This document shows, one piece after another, positions 16,962 through 25,022 of a stretch of 55,363 nucleotides of DNA. The stretch covers positions 1 through 55,363 of the forward strand of contig JAHYIR010000010.1 of assembly GCA_019429305.1 (NCBI GenBank), given 5' to 3'. Within the stretch, counting starts at the first letter, position 1. Every line of letters begins with the position of its first letter. Below the pieces are notes generated by a model. That model had not been told where the DNA came from and made no database searches. It saw nothing but the letters and a program-made list of their open reading frames with translations. Position numbers and translations under genes: made by a program. The DNA comes from Candidatus Cloacimonadota bacterium (lineage in GTDB: Bacteria > Cloacimonadota > Cloacimonadia > Cloacimonadales > JAJBBL01).

Positions 16962-17776
16962 TCTACGATGTTCACATTATAAACTCATTTACCGGAACAA
17001 ACTCAGAGGGTAACCCAGCCGGAGTAGTAATTACTGCTGAAGAATTACCAGCTACTATAATGCAAGAGATTGCCAGCAGAATGAGTCTATCGGAAACTGC
17101 TTTTATCTTTCCCTTGCCACATAAAAAAAACGAGTATAAAATTCGTTGGTTTACCCCTGTCCTGGAAGTACCACTTTGCGGACATGCTACTTTAGCGGCA
17201 GCAGCTTTTCTCTATAAGAAGCAATTATTTAAGTCCAGCGTCGTTTTTCATTCTCTTAGTGGTTTATTGAGAGTAATGAGAGAGGGACATAGATTTATCC
17301 TTGATTTTCCCCTCGATATTCCCGTTGAATATAAACTGCCAGATAAGCTGTTTATGGCTATGGGTATTGATAGCTATGTTTCATGTGTAATTGGTAAGCT
17401 GACAGGCTATATCCTGATCCAACTTCAATCTGAAAGAAAAGTTGCAGAAATCTGCCCTAATTATCCGTTATTAAAAGCAATTAATCCTTCAGAAGCAAAA
17501 GGGATTACGGTAACTGCCACTGCTGATAATCCTGAACTTGACTTCGTATCGAGATTTTTTGATCCTTGGGCTGGTATTATGGAAGATCCTGTTACCGGTT
17601 CGGCACATACTCTTTTAGGTCCATATTGGTCCGCAATATTGGGTAAAAAGAAGATGGTCGCTAAGCAGATCTCCCCTCGTGGCGGTATTCTTTATCTGGA
17701 AATGAGAAACAGAGAGCGTATCTATATTGCAGGTAATGCAAAAATTGTCGGACAGGAAACTATCTCAGTTATTTAA
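16958..17776 (+). CDS. PhzF-family isomerase/epimerase
   Basis: 272 residues with the diaminopimelate-epimerase-like double fold. The catalytic Glu is visible in SLSETAFI (about 46-53), followed by PLCGHATLA; the second half has EDPVTGSAHTLLG. PhzF relatives isomerise or epimerise small acids without cofactors; the substrate of most members is unknown. Translation appears to start at TTG (16958), which overlaps the TGA of the preceding gene; a GAGG site lies upstream. Its 3' end overlaps the convergent mrpD-like gene by 12 nt. Confidence 0.88.
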   Translation: MIYDVHIINSFTGTNSEGNPAGVVITAEELPATIMQEIASRMSLSETAFIFPLPHKKNEYKIRWFTPVLEVPLCGHATLAAAAFLYKKQLFKSSVVFHSLSGLLRVMREGHRFILDFPLDIPVEYKLPDKLFMAMGIDSYVSCVIGKLTGYILIQLQSERKVAEICPNYPLLKAINPSEAKGITVTATADNPELDFVSRFFDPWAGIMEDPVTGSAHTLLGPYWSAILGKKKMVAKQISPRGGILYLEMRNRERIYIAGNAKIVGQETISVI

Positions 17777-19267
17777 TCCCAGTACCAATATCTGAGTAAC
17801 GATCAAGACCACTATATACAACAGCTCATAATTCATGTTGATATAGAGGAATTTTGTATCGAGACACGATAAGAACTTAAGACGATTATATACAGTTTTT
17901 GCAATCAAAACCATCAGTAATATCATCAAGAGATCTATGCCTAAAAAATACCCAGCATTAATATAGGGAAAGGGATTGATCAGATAAAGCAAGATAATAA
18001 GCAAAGGAAAGAAAATATAGAATAGTCTATTTATCTTGATCTTAGTTGTTGCCATATATCGGAATTTAAGAAAACTCCCCAACATCAATGCCATTGCCAT
18101 ATATGTTATTAACTTATAGAAATTGCTTTGCACCATGAAGTTGTATTTAATGAAATAGGGGATTGAAGGGAAAAATCCCACAGTAAAGATAATAGACACA
18201 AAAATAAGTAGTATAGTCCTATAATTTCCGTAAACAGTGAACTTATTTATCAACAGATCATCGTAAACGAGAAACATATATGATTTATAGACAGCATGCA
18301 CGATTAAATAGAAAAGAGCCAGGTAATAAGCACCACTTGCCAGTAATAACCCTATAAAACCAATAGTGAAGACAGTGCTGCCAGCAATACATCTCTTAAA
18401 GTCGGGCTCGAAGAATAGTATCAGTGCTGGTATCAGCATTGTAAGAATCGATAATATCTTAATAAAGGTCAAAAAATTATCGTAACCAAGACTCTGTGCC
18501 GGCAAGATAACAAAATACAACAGACCAAAGATTCCTGAAAAGATAGTGAAAGAACTCAAAAAAGCTGATACAACAGAATTAGTAGCTGAATGACAGGTTG
18601 CTACCCACCCTGACACCGGAAAGAACGCTGCTTTGATAAAGAAGGCAATACTGAAAAGAAGAAATACAAAGTGGATATTATTCGGATTGTATTCCCCTAA
18701 TTGAAAGAGAAAAGAATAACTAAAATAACTGCCGGAAGCATAGAGCAGAATTATCCCGGCTAAGAAAATTGCTGAACTGGCTGCTCCGAATATCATGTAT
18801 TTGATTGATGCGTAGTACTTTTTGCTAACAGATATTAATACATAAGCAGCCATGATCATTACTTCATAAAAGATGTAGAAATTGAAAATGTCACCCGTTA
18901 CAATAATACCACTGCATCCTGCCATGTAGAATAGAAAGATAGAGCGAATATTAAAATCAGTGAACTTTCTATAGTGAAAGATCGTGAAGAAAGAAGGAAT
19001 AAGAAAAGCTATCAAAAAGAAAACACGGTATTGATCAAAAGAAAACTCTATAGCATGCTTCCATTCACTCAGGGACACGGAATATAAACCATCATACCCT
19101 CTGAAATAGGTAACTAGATATAATCCTGTCATTAGTTGCAGCACTGCATTGACCAAGATCATAACAGATGAGATATCTCTTTTGAACAAGTATTTAGCTG
19201 ATAGTGATATTGCTATCAAGATCAGAGGAATTAGAGGGAAAAGAATCAAGAAAAATTTAACGTTCAT
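17765..19267 (-). CDS. mrpD: Mrp/Mbh antiporter large subunit (MrpD/MbhH/NuoN-like)
   Basis: 500 residues with about 14 transmembrane helices of the proton-pumping antiporter family related to NuoL/M/N. Conserved features include the FYIFYEVMIMAAYVLISV segment (the key Glu of TM5), a Lys in TM7 within FIKAAFFPVSGWVATCHSATN, and HAVYKSYMFL. It is the only large antiporter subunit in the operon; there is no NuoL-like MrpA N-terminal part. That matches the archaeal-type Mbh/Mrp modules. It is the last gene of the operon and overlaps the mrpC start by 11 nt. No hydrogenase genes follow, so the module is a stand-alone Na+(or K+)/H+ antiporter (inference). Confidence 0.87.
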   Translation of the reverse strand: MNVKFFLILFPLIPLILIAISLSAKYLFKRDISSVMILVNAVLQLMTGLYLVTYFRGYDGLYSVSLSEWKHAIEFSFDQYRVFFLIAFLIPSFFTIFHYRKFTDFNIRSIFLFYMAGCSGIIVTGDIFNFYIFYEVMIMAAYVLISVSKKYYASIKYMIFGAASSAIFLAGIILLYASGSYFSYSFLFQLGEYNPNNIHFVFLLFSIAFFIKAAFFPVSGWVATCHSATNSVVSAFLSSFTIFSGIFGLLYFVILPAQSLGYDNFLTFIKILSILTMLIPALILFFEPDFKRCIAGSTVFTIGFIGLLLASGAYYLALFYLIVHAVYKSYMFLVYDDLLINKFTVYGNYRTILLIFVSIIFTVGFFPSIPYFIKYNFMVQSNFYKLITYMAMALMLGSFLKFRYMATTKIKINRLFYIFFPLLIILLYLINPFPYINAGYFLGIDLLMILLMVLIAKTVYNRLKFLSCLDTKFLYINMNYELLYIVVLIVTQILVLGLNN

Positions 19268-19568
19268 GGAGCTGAGAAACCTCTATTGTATGATACTTAT
19301 AGAATACTTTAACTGTAATAGCTATAGCCAGTGAGTTAAAACAAACTCCGATAACTATTGCCGTCAGCATAAGCGCTTGTGGTATCGGATCAACATAATT
19401 AGCTACAGTGTCGGTAATAATCGGAGCGACTGCTCTTTCCTGATAACCGGTTGTTAAGAAAGTGAGTATTACAGTACTCTCAATAATATTAAGACACATA
19501 ATCTTTTTTATTAGATTGTCAGAAACAATCAAACCATAAACAGCTATTATCAATATCAGGAGAATCAT
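19257..19568 (-). CDS. mrpC: Mrp antiporter subunit C (NuoK-like)
   Basis: 103 residues with three transmembrane helices, as in NuoK/MrpC. Typical features are the YGLIVSDNLIKKIMCLNI segment and the DPIPQALMLTAIVIGVCFNS region. The start overlaps the stop of the gene before it (ATGA type) and its end overlaps mrpD, a sign of translational coupling for a stoichiometric complex. Confidence 0.9.
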   Translation of the reverse strand: MILLILIIAVYGLIVSDNLIKKIMCLNIIESTVILTFLTTGYQERAVAPIITDTVANYVDPIPQALMLTAIVIGVCFNSLAIAITVKVFYKYHTIEVSQLHER

Positions 19569-19819
19569 ATTTTGTCTCTGATAAATTTCATTCCCAAAAC
19601 AGTCATTACTACTACCATAACTTCCAAAAACGTATCAAATAAACGAGGTCCTAAGTATATTGCCGTTACTATATTCTTAATGTTCATGATCCTCGTCATC
19701 TCGGCAAAGTCTATTACTTCGGAATGAAAGATCAGCTCCACCATATTCAAATAGATATAAAAGTATATAAAAATGACCGTTAAAAAGAGCCCTACAAGAA
19801 GCTTTGTCTTACTCCTCAT
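19565..19819 (-). CDS. MbhE-like antiporter subunit (MrpA C-terminal domain type)
   Basis: About 84 residues from the ATG at 19819, which has GGAGGG just upstream; a TTG at 19834 would add five residues but lies on top of that site. It has one N-terminal helix and a C-terminal hydrophobic segment. The motif NIVTAIYLGPRLFDTFLEVM matches the N-V-V-T-A-I-x-x-D-x-R-x-x-D-T-x-x-E pattern of MbhE and of the end of MrpA. The gene sits after mrpB here, whereas in archaeal Mbh operons MbhE precedes the MrpB-like subunit. Confidence 0.78.
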   Translation of the reverse strand: MRSKTKLLVGLFLTVIFIYFYIYLNMVELIFHSEVIDFAEMTRIMNIKNIVTAIYLGPRLFDTFLEVMVVVMTVLGMKFIRDKI

Positions 19820-20234
19820 CTTCCCTCCATTCAATGAAGTTACGGAAGATCAGAATAATTGAAGCAGATACTTCAATAAAGATAGCAAAATTGAGTAACC
19901 AAAGAAAGAAGTTGGCAAAGATAAGCGAACCAGTGTTAATAAAATACAACCCTCCAAAAAGGTAGCCACTGATCTTTAAACCGACTAACATTGTCAATAT
20001 GATCAGAATTACCCCACAATACTCGAAAATTGTATAAAAGAAGTCACTAAGTATTTTCTTTTCATAACACATTTCGAAGATAATGATGATAGTCCCAAAT
20101 ATAACACCTGCCTGAAAACCACCTCCGGGACTTATCGGACCGTAAGAGAAAAGGAAGAAACTAAAGACAATAATAAAGGGAAATAACTTACTGATTGTAG
20201 TCTTTAATATTTCCGAATCTCTTATATCAATCAT
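19809..20234 (-). CDS. mrpB: Mrp antiporter subunit B (MnhB domain)
   Basis: 141 residues with four transmembrane helices. The family motif PISPGGGFQAGVIFGTIII (about 47-65) is clear and is diagnostic for MnhB/MrpB and MbhF. It overlaps the start of the MbhE-like gene. It follows the PII-like gene after 21 nt, with only a weak ribosome site. Confidence 0.9.
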   Translation of the reverse strand: MIDIRDSEILKTTISKLFPFIIVFSFFLFSYGPISPGGGFQAGVIFGTIIIIFEMCYEKKILSDFFYTIFEYCGVILIILTMLVGLKISGYLFGGLYFINTGSLIFANFFLWLLNFAIFIEVSASIILIFRNFIEWREDEE

Positions 20235-20255
20235 TATTTTATCATTTGGGTTCTG

Positions 20256-20591
20256 TTATTGGGGGTTTTGTCCAAGAAAAAGATTACAAGGAATTGTGAA
20301 TAGACATCCTATATCTTTATTTTCAAAATCGATCTCTTCATCTCTACAGACTTTAATGAACCTTTCAACTGTCTCTCCATCGGGAACGTAGCAGATAATA
20401 GTGCGATTATAGACCGACTCCCTCCCAAAAAGGAGATTAAAATCTGAAAAGAGTGGTATTTTTCTAGCTGCTATATTCTCAATTGATTCTCCATCCACAA
20501 CTGTCGATTGAAAAAGTTCGAACTCGATCAAGAGAGAGAGTATTTTTTTCACCAGAGATTCATCTTTAAGGATTATGATCATTACATACAT
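20256..20591 (-). CDS. PII-like signalling protein inside the antiporter operon
   Basis: 111 residues with a ferredoxin-like pattern similar to small PII-like proteins: MIIILKDESLVKKILSLLIE as the first strand and helix, TVVDGESIENIAARKIP, then FGRESVYNRTIICYV and the end GCLFTIPCNLFLG. It lacks the canonical PII T-loop uridylylation sequence. PII-like proteins often sit next to transporters and bind nucleotides or other small molecules to gate them. Its place between the EIIA-like gene and mrpB suggests it senses a metabolic state for the antiporter (inference). A strong AGGAGAG site precedes the ATG. Confidence 0.65.
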   Translation of the reverse strand: MYVMIIILKDESLVKKILSLLIEFELFQSTVVDGESIENIAARKIPLFSDFNLLFGRESVYNRTIICYVPDGETVERFIKVCRDEEIDFENKDIGCLFTIPCNLFLGQNPQ

Positions 20592-20600
20592 AAGCTCTCC

Positions 20601-21050
20601 TTAATACTCTTCAAAATCTCTGATAAATTCGATGATCCCTTTTTTATTTCCCGGTCTAAATACTTTAGCTGCTCCTTTACTCGATAAAAGACGGGTTAAA
20701 TGAGCCATTAAACTCAGATATGTCTGACATTTATTCTCGGGTATTATAATACAAAACAACGCCAGTAACTCTTTATTCTTAGGGAATTTGATCTTCTCTC
20801 CAAAAACTCCGATAGCGATTTTTATATCATCTACTGCGTCAAGTCTGATATGAGTTAATGCAAAACCTTTAGTTAAATCAAGATTCTTGCCGTTTTTCTT
20901 CACTCCAAGTAAACTAAAAGCTTTTGCTTTGATCTCTTGGTCTTGATCTTCTAAACAATGATCTATTAAAGCCCGGTTAACTTTTGTATCGTCATATTCC
21001 TGAAATTCAAGAATGTCTTCTTCATTGAAATATGAAAGCAGTTTTACCAT
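20601..21050 (-). CDS. PTS EIIA (fructose/nitrogen type)-like protein inside the antiporter operon
   Basis: 149 residues matching the PTS EIIA-2/PtsN fold. The phosphorylatable His is H67 in FALTHIRLDAVDDIKIAIGV, the equivalent of the A-I-P-H-x-R motif; later segments FCIIIPENKCQTYLSLMAHL and RLLSSKG fit the family. No sugar permease domains are nearby, so it is likely regulatory, as PtsN (EIIA-Ntr) is for K+ transport in enterobacteria. Similar EIIA-like proteins occur near cation/proton antiporters in other bacteria. The start codon follows the preceding stop directly, with GGAGAAG as ribosome site. Confidence 0.82.
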   Translation of the reverse strand: MVKLLSYFNEEDILEFQEYDDTKVNRALIDHCLEDQDQEIKAKAFSLLGVKKNGKNLDLTKGFALTHIRLDAVDDIKIAIGVFGEKIKFPKNKELLALFCIIIPENKCQTYLSLMAHLTRLLSSKGAAKVFRPGNKKGIIEFIRDFEEY

Positions 21051-21284
21051 CTATCTTCTCCTCGTTTTCTTTATTGCTACCAGATATACAACTGTTGCCA
21101 ATCCCGTACCCAAAGCAGCTTCTGTTATAGCAACATCGGGTGCTCTTAAAGTTAGATATTTCAATGCTAAAAGCATACTAAATAGTGAAAGAAAGATCAA
21201 AGAATGCAGCAGCTTCTTAGAAAACACGACAAAGATAGTTGCTAATAACATAAAAATATGAATAAAACTCAGACTATAACTCAT
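21051..21284 (-). CDS. MbhD-like antiporter subunit (DUF4040)
   Basis: 77 residues with two or three transmembrane helices. The motif ALKYLTLRAPDVAITEAALG matches the DUF4040/MbhD segment (L-x-A-P-D-V-A-x-T-E-A) that also forms part of the MrpA C-terminal region. It overlaps mrpG at its start (ATGA) and ends one base before the EIIA-like gene. In this operon it stands alone, as in archaeal Mbh. Confidence 0.87.
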   Translation of the reverse strand: MSYSLSFIHIFMLLATIFVVFSKKLLHSLIFLSLFSMLLALKYLTLRAPDVAITEAALGTGLATVVYLVAIKKTRRR

Positions 21285-21574
21285 TCTTGATCCTCCTGAT
21301 CAATATTTCTTCCCTGCAGATGAAAAACTGCCAAGGAATGTGCTATAATTGGAGCTGTAAAAAAGAGAAAGATCATGATCAAGCCCATTCTCAATAAAAA
21401 ATCGAGTTCCAAAGAATAAAACATAAACCCGATAAGAATATTTATTGCTCCGGTAACTCCACACTTTGTTGAGGAATGGATTCTTAATAGAAAGTTTGGC
21501 AGTATGATCATTCCCAAGATACCAAAAAACATTATGATCAACCCAATAACTATAAAGAAATAAGCTATCACCAT
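21281..21574 (-). CDS. mrpG: Mrp antiporter subunit G
   Basis: 97 residues with three transmembrane helices. Typical MrpG/MnhG features are GILGMIILPNFLLRIHSSTK near residue 20-38 and the C-terminal TAPIIAHSLAVFHLQ. It overlaps the MbhD-like gene by four bases and follows mrpF after 7 nt. MrpG is a small membrane subunit of the cation/proton antiporter with no separate catalytic role known. Confidence 0.9.
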   Translation of the reverse strand: MVIAYFFIVIGLIIMFFGILGMIILPNFLLRIHSSTKCGVTGAINILIGFMFYSLELDFLLRMGLIMIFLFFTAPIIAHSLAVFHLQGRNIDQEDQE

Positions 21575-21581
21575 CCCCCCC

Positions 21582-21869
21582 CTATTCCTCTGACTCTAAA
21601 CTTAAACTTCTTTTATCCGATACAGGTACATAAATATGACTGAATTTAATGATCGCCAATATCTCTGAAAAAGAGAGTAGGGCATAAACTAAAGCGATAT
21701 CAAGATAAAAACTCTGACCATATATCAATGAATGATAAGACATAATGAGTATTATCAAGACAGCTATGACATTCAAAGCCAATAATCTGTCCTCTAATAA
21801 TGGTCCTCTTATCAAACGATATAAAACCGGTGGTATCATCAAGAGCAAGACATAAAGAACCCAACTCAT
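21582..21869 (-). CDS. mrpF: Mrp antiporter subunit F
   Basis: 95 residues with three helices. MIPPVLYRLIRGPLLEDRLL followed by ALNVIA, and later DIALVYALLSF, are the MrpF/MnhF signatures (R-G-P-x-x-x-D-R). It overlaps mrpE by four bases, consistent with coupled translation. Confidence 0.9.
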   Translation of the reverse strand: MSWVLYVLLLMIPPVLYRLIRGPLLEDRLLALNVIAVLIILIMSYHSLIYGQSFYLDIALVYALLSFSEILAIIKFSHIYVPVSDKRSLSLESEE

Positions 21870-22381
21870 CCGAAAATCCTCTGTAATATCCGTTCAAAAT
21901 CTTGCTTAATTATTCTTCCCGCTTCGATGTTATGGTCACTCTTCTTATCAAACCAATGAACAAAGATATGGCTGCTATTTAACCAGATAGACAGAGTCCC
22001 GGGGATCATGGAAATAGTATTTGCCAAAAATGCTTTGCCAATACTCGATCGGAGTCTAATTCTTATTCTTACTATACCCGGATTATACCTGCCACTTATC
22101 ATCCGATAGATCAGCTCGAAGCTGGCCAGATAGCTCTGAATTATTAAAAAAAAGACATAGATTATTACGAACTCAACCCTAATTAATAAATCACTCCGAT
22201 AGAAATGCTCTTTCTCAAAAAAGACCGAGTAAGAATAGAGGGCAGCTAAAACAGAAAACAACAATCCTGCCAACAAGGAGAGAAAATGTACTTCTCTGCT
22301 CAATAATAACCAGAGAAAGAAGCAGAGTAATATTAAAATCACTGCTCTACCGTATTTCATATAGAAAGAAAGCTTATCCAT
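21866..22381 (-). CDS. mrpE: Mrp antiporter subunit E; first gene of the operon
   Basis: 171 residues. Two or three N-terminal helices are followed by the MnhE-type cytoplasmic domain, with YRMISGRYNPGIVRIRIRL and then SMIPGTLSIWLN, a strong family signature (the T-x-x-P-G-T motif, here S-M-I-P-G-T). As the first gene of the ten-gene operon, its promoter should lie in the long non-coding stretch upstream; I cannot point to a convincing one. An AGGGG run about 11 nt upstream is the likely ribosome site. Confidence 0.9.
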   Translation of the reverse strand: MDKLSFYMKYGRAVILILLCFFLWLLLSREVHFLSLLAGLLFSVLAALYSYSVFFEKEHFYRSDLLIRVEFVIIYVFFLIIQSYLASFELIYRMISGRYNPGIVRIRIRLRSSIGKAFLANTISMIPGTLSIWLNSSHIFVHWFDKKSDHNIEAGRIIKQDFERILQRIFG

Positions 22382-22593
22382 TACAGCCCGAACCCCTTAA
22401 TCTCCAGTCCTTATAATTGTTCTATGGTTTCCATAAGATATTCTTTTGCTTTCTAATATAGTTTTGTCAAGAAATATAGGTATCAAAAGCAGCTAAAACA
22501 TTGTCCACTAATACATGCGAATAGAAAATAATAAACACGAATAAAAGAGTGGAATGGTGGAATGGTGAAAATGTCATAAGGAAAAATGCAATG

Positions 22594-22616
22594 TAGGGCG
22601 ACCGGTGGTCGCTCTA
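22594..22616. repeat. Small palindrome with a GGT loop
   Basis: TAGGGCGACC and GGTCGCTCTA pair over 10 positions (one G-T) around a GGT loop. There is no U-run after it, so a terminator is unlikely. Only one copy was seen in the window; it resembles REP-like intergenic hairpins. Confidence 0.5.
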
Positions 22617-22779
22617 TTTCATTGTAAAATTTAATGCAAGAGGTTCACAGGTAAGATGCTAGTGTTGCTCTGTCAGACAATCTGACTGTGATTAGAAGAC
22701 ATCAGCAGAATCAATCATGAATAAACTGTTAAGATAATCAAAAAAAAATTGCTTTCAACTAGTTAGAAACTACCTTCAA

Positions 22780-22831
22780 CCATTAGGGAGCACACGAGTC
22801 GGCCGTATCCGACTCGTGTGCTCCCTAATGG
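22780..22831. repeat. Long palindromic element, copy 1 (perfect 23-bp arms)
   Basis: The left arm 22780-22802 starts CCATTAGGGAGCACACGAGT and the right arm 22809-22831 is its exact reverse complement, around a 6-nt loop CCGTAT. A near-identical element lies at 48027-48070. No T-run follows on either strand, and the site is between divergent genes, so it is not a terminator. It is a dispersed palindromic repeat, possibly a REP/MITE remnant or a protein-binding site. Confidence 0.9.
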
Positions 22832-23132
22832 TAGAAGAGAGAAAAAAGGGACAATAGAAATATCTTATATATAGGATTGGTCTGTTCGGCTATAGAAACA
22901 TTATTGAAGAGTCTCTTCAGTTCGTTATAAACGGATAGCAGCTAACTTGAGAAAACCTCAGATATCTATCCGATAATTTAATGCTTTACAACTCCAGAGA
23001 ACAAAAAAAAGTATCATTATGTAGTGGAGTGTCGTTAAGAATTTAAAGATGCTTAACTACTGATATCTAACATCGATTTTGTGGTGATTAGATCTAATTG
23101 TTATTAAAATAAACAAGATAGATAGGAAAAAA

Positions 23133-24884
23133 ATGGGAAAAAGATGGAAAACAACTGAGCCGTTAACAGAAGAACAAAAAGCTCAAAAGCTAGCTATAAT
23201 ACAGCACTTCAAGTGCCCTTCAGTTATAGCCGGATTATTAGTTCAGCGAGGTATGACTGATATTGAGATAATAGAGACCTTTTTCGAACCCTCATTAGAT
23301 AATACATACGATCCGAAGTTATTTAATGATATGGGTAAAGCAGTATCTCGAGTCATCAAGGCAATCAATGATAAAGAACAAATTACGATCTATGGTGATT
23401 ATGATGTTGATGGGACCACCTCGACAGCATTACTTTTTCTAGGTCTGAAAAGACTCGGAGGGATAGTCAACTTTTACATCCCTCACAGAATGGTAGATGG
23501 TTATGGGTTATCTCTTTCCGGCATTGAGCAGATATACAATGATGGAACGAAATTGATCATCAGTGTCGATTGCGGTATTAATGCAGTTGAAGAGGTAGAA
23601 CAAATCAACAGATACGGGATGGAGATTATCATAACAGATCATCACAACCCCAAAGAAGACATCCCTGCTGCTTTTGCTATCATTAATCCGAAACTACCCA
23701 ATTGTCAGTATCCCTTTAAAGAACTTGCCGGTGTTGGAGTTGCCTATAAACTACTTATTGGAGTATATCGGGAATTGGGTAAAGATACTCCGGAAGAGAT
23801 TCACCGGTTTCTTGACTTAGTTGCTCTCGGCACAATTGCCGATATTGTACCGTTAACCGATGAAAACAGAATATTTGCCGGTTTAGGGTTGAACCGTTTG
23901 ATCCAGAAAAAGAACAAAGGTATCAACTCACTGATAGATATAGCCGGTCTTTCACACAAAGAACTCACAACTTCTGATATTATTTTTGGTATCGCCCCCC
24001 GCATTAATGCTGCCGGTAGAATGGGAAGTGCCTTACGGGCTGTTGAATTATTGGTCTGCTGTGAATCGGAAAGATGTATAGAGCTGGCTCAAATCATTGA
24101 AAGAGAAAATTCTCTCCGTCAGAATGAAGATCAAAAAACCTTTCAAGAAGCATGTGAGATCATTGAAAAAAAATATAAGAATCTCGATGAAGCGACCTGT
24201 CTGGTTGTCTCTTCTGATAACTGGCATCCCGGAGTTATAGGGATCGTAGCCTCTAAGCTTGTTGAAAAATACTATCGTCCGACACTGATGATATCTTTTA
24301 ATGAAGGAGTCGGCAGCGGTTCTGGGCGAAGTATCCCGGATTTTGATCTCTTTGAGACACTAAGGAGTTTGGAACATTTACTGGATAGTTTTGGAGGGCA
24401 TCGTTATGCTGCCGGATTTACTATCCTCGCTGAATATCTTGATAAATTTGAAAACCAGTTACACTTGTATGCCCAAGAGCGATTAACCAAAGAGCTGCTG
24501 ATACCACCACTGAAAATCGACAAAGATATTGAGTTGTACGAGATCAATGATAATCTGATCTTATGGTTAAATAAATTTGCTCCCTATGGAACGGGGAATA
24601 TACGCCCGGTTTGGCGAACCGAGAATGTAACTATCGATGGTTACCCTTATAATGTCGGAAGAAATCATCTTAAGATCAGAGTTAAAAAGGATGGTTGCAC
24701 TTTAGATATGATCGGATTTAATCTGGGAGATTATCTTCCCTTCTTGCGAAAGAACTCTGTGATTGACATTGCCTATTCTTTTGAACAGATCATGTGGCAG
24801 GACAAAGTTAGCATTCAGGGACGATTGAAAGATATCAAGATAAAAAATTCTCCAGCAACTAAACAGAACGTTTATAAGAGATAA
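23133..24884 (+). CDS. recJ: Single-stranded-DNA exonuclease RecJ
   Basis: 583 residues, the usual RecJ length. RecJ degrades single-stranded DNA 5' to 3' in recombination and mismatch repair. The DHH phosphoesterase motifs are visible: YGDYDVDGTTS near residue 87, ISVDCGIN near 147, ITDHHNPKE near 169 and the LVALGTIADIVPL segment. The DHHA1 part has SFGGHRYAAGF near 430, and the C-terminal OB-fold is present. The start has an AGGA site and begins near the expected KRW segment. It is transcribed divergently from the mrp operon. Confidence 0.93.
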   Translation: MGKRWKTTEPLTEEQKAQKLAIIQHFKCPSVIAGLLVQRGMTDIEIIETFFEPSLDNTYDPKLFNDMGKAVSRVIKAINDKEQITIYGDYDVDGTTSTALLFLGLKRLGGIVNFYIPHRMVDGYGLSLSGIEQIYNDGTKLIISVDCGINAVEEVEQINRYGMEIIITDHHNPKEDIPAAFAIINPKLPNCQYPFKELAGVGVAYKLLIGVYRELGKDTPEEIHRFLDLVALGTIADIVPLTDENRIFAGLGLNRLIQKKNKGINSLIDIAGLSHKELTTSDIIFGIAPRINAAGRMGSALRAVELLVCCESERCIELAQIIERENSLRQNEDQKTFQEACEIIEKKYKNLDEATCLVVSSDNWHPGVIGIVASKLVEKYYRPTLMISFNEGVGSGSGRSIPDFDLFETLRSLEHLLDSFGGHRYAAGFTILAEYLDKFENQLHLYAQERLTKELLIPPLKIDKDIELYEINDNLILWLNKFAPYGTGNIRPVWRTENVTIDGYPYNVGRNHLKIRVKKDGCTLDMIGFNLGDYLPFLRKNSVIDIAYSFEQIMWQDKVSIQGRLKDIKIKNSPATKQNVYKR

Positions 24885-25022
24885 AATAATAATAGTAATG
24901 TTCGAGGCGCAGATATAAGAAGGTGCGAAAAGATGAGTGGACGAGGTAGTGAGATATCCGGGCTTTTGCAACGTCACAGAATTAAGTGTATGAAAATGGT
25001 GTGAGAAATTAGGGGTTATTAG

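Larger units (their letters stand above)
22382..23132. other. 751-bp intergenic region between divergent mrp operon and recJ
   Basis: No reading frame with coding character is seen. It contains a short tandem repeat (GGAATGGT units near 22552-22568), a 10-bp hairpin at 22594-22616, a 6-bp hairpin GTCAGA/TCTGAC at 22672-22686 and the long palindrome at 22780-22831. Promoters for the leftward mrp operon and rightward recJ must lie here but were not identified with confidence. Confidence 0.6.

Noticed and set aside
22780-22831. The long palindrome as a rho-independent terminator
   Set aside because: No T-run follows on either strand, and both copies lie between divergent genes, where no transcript should end.
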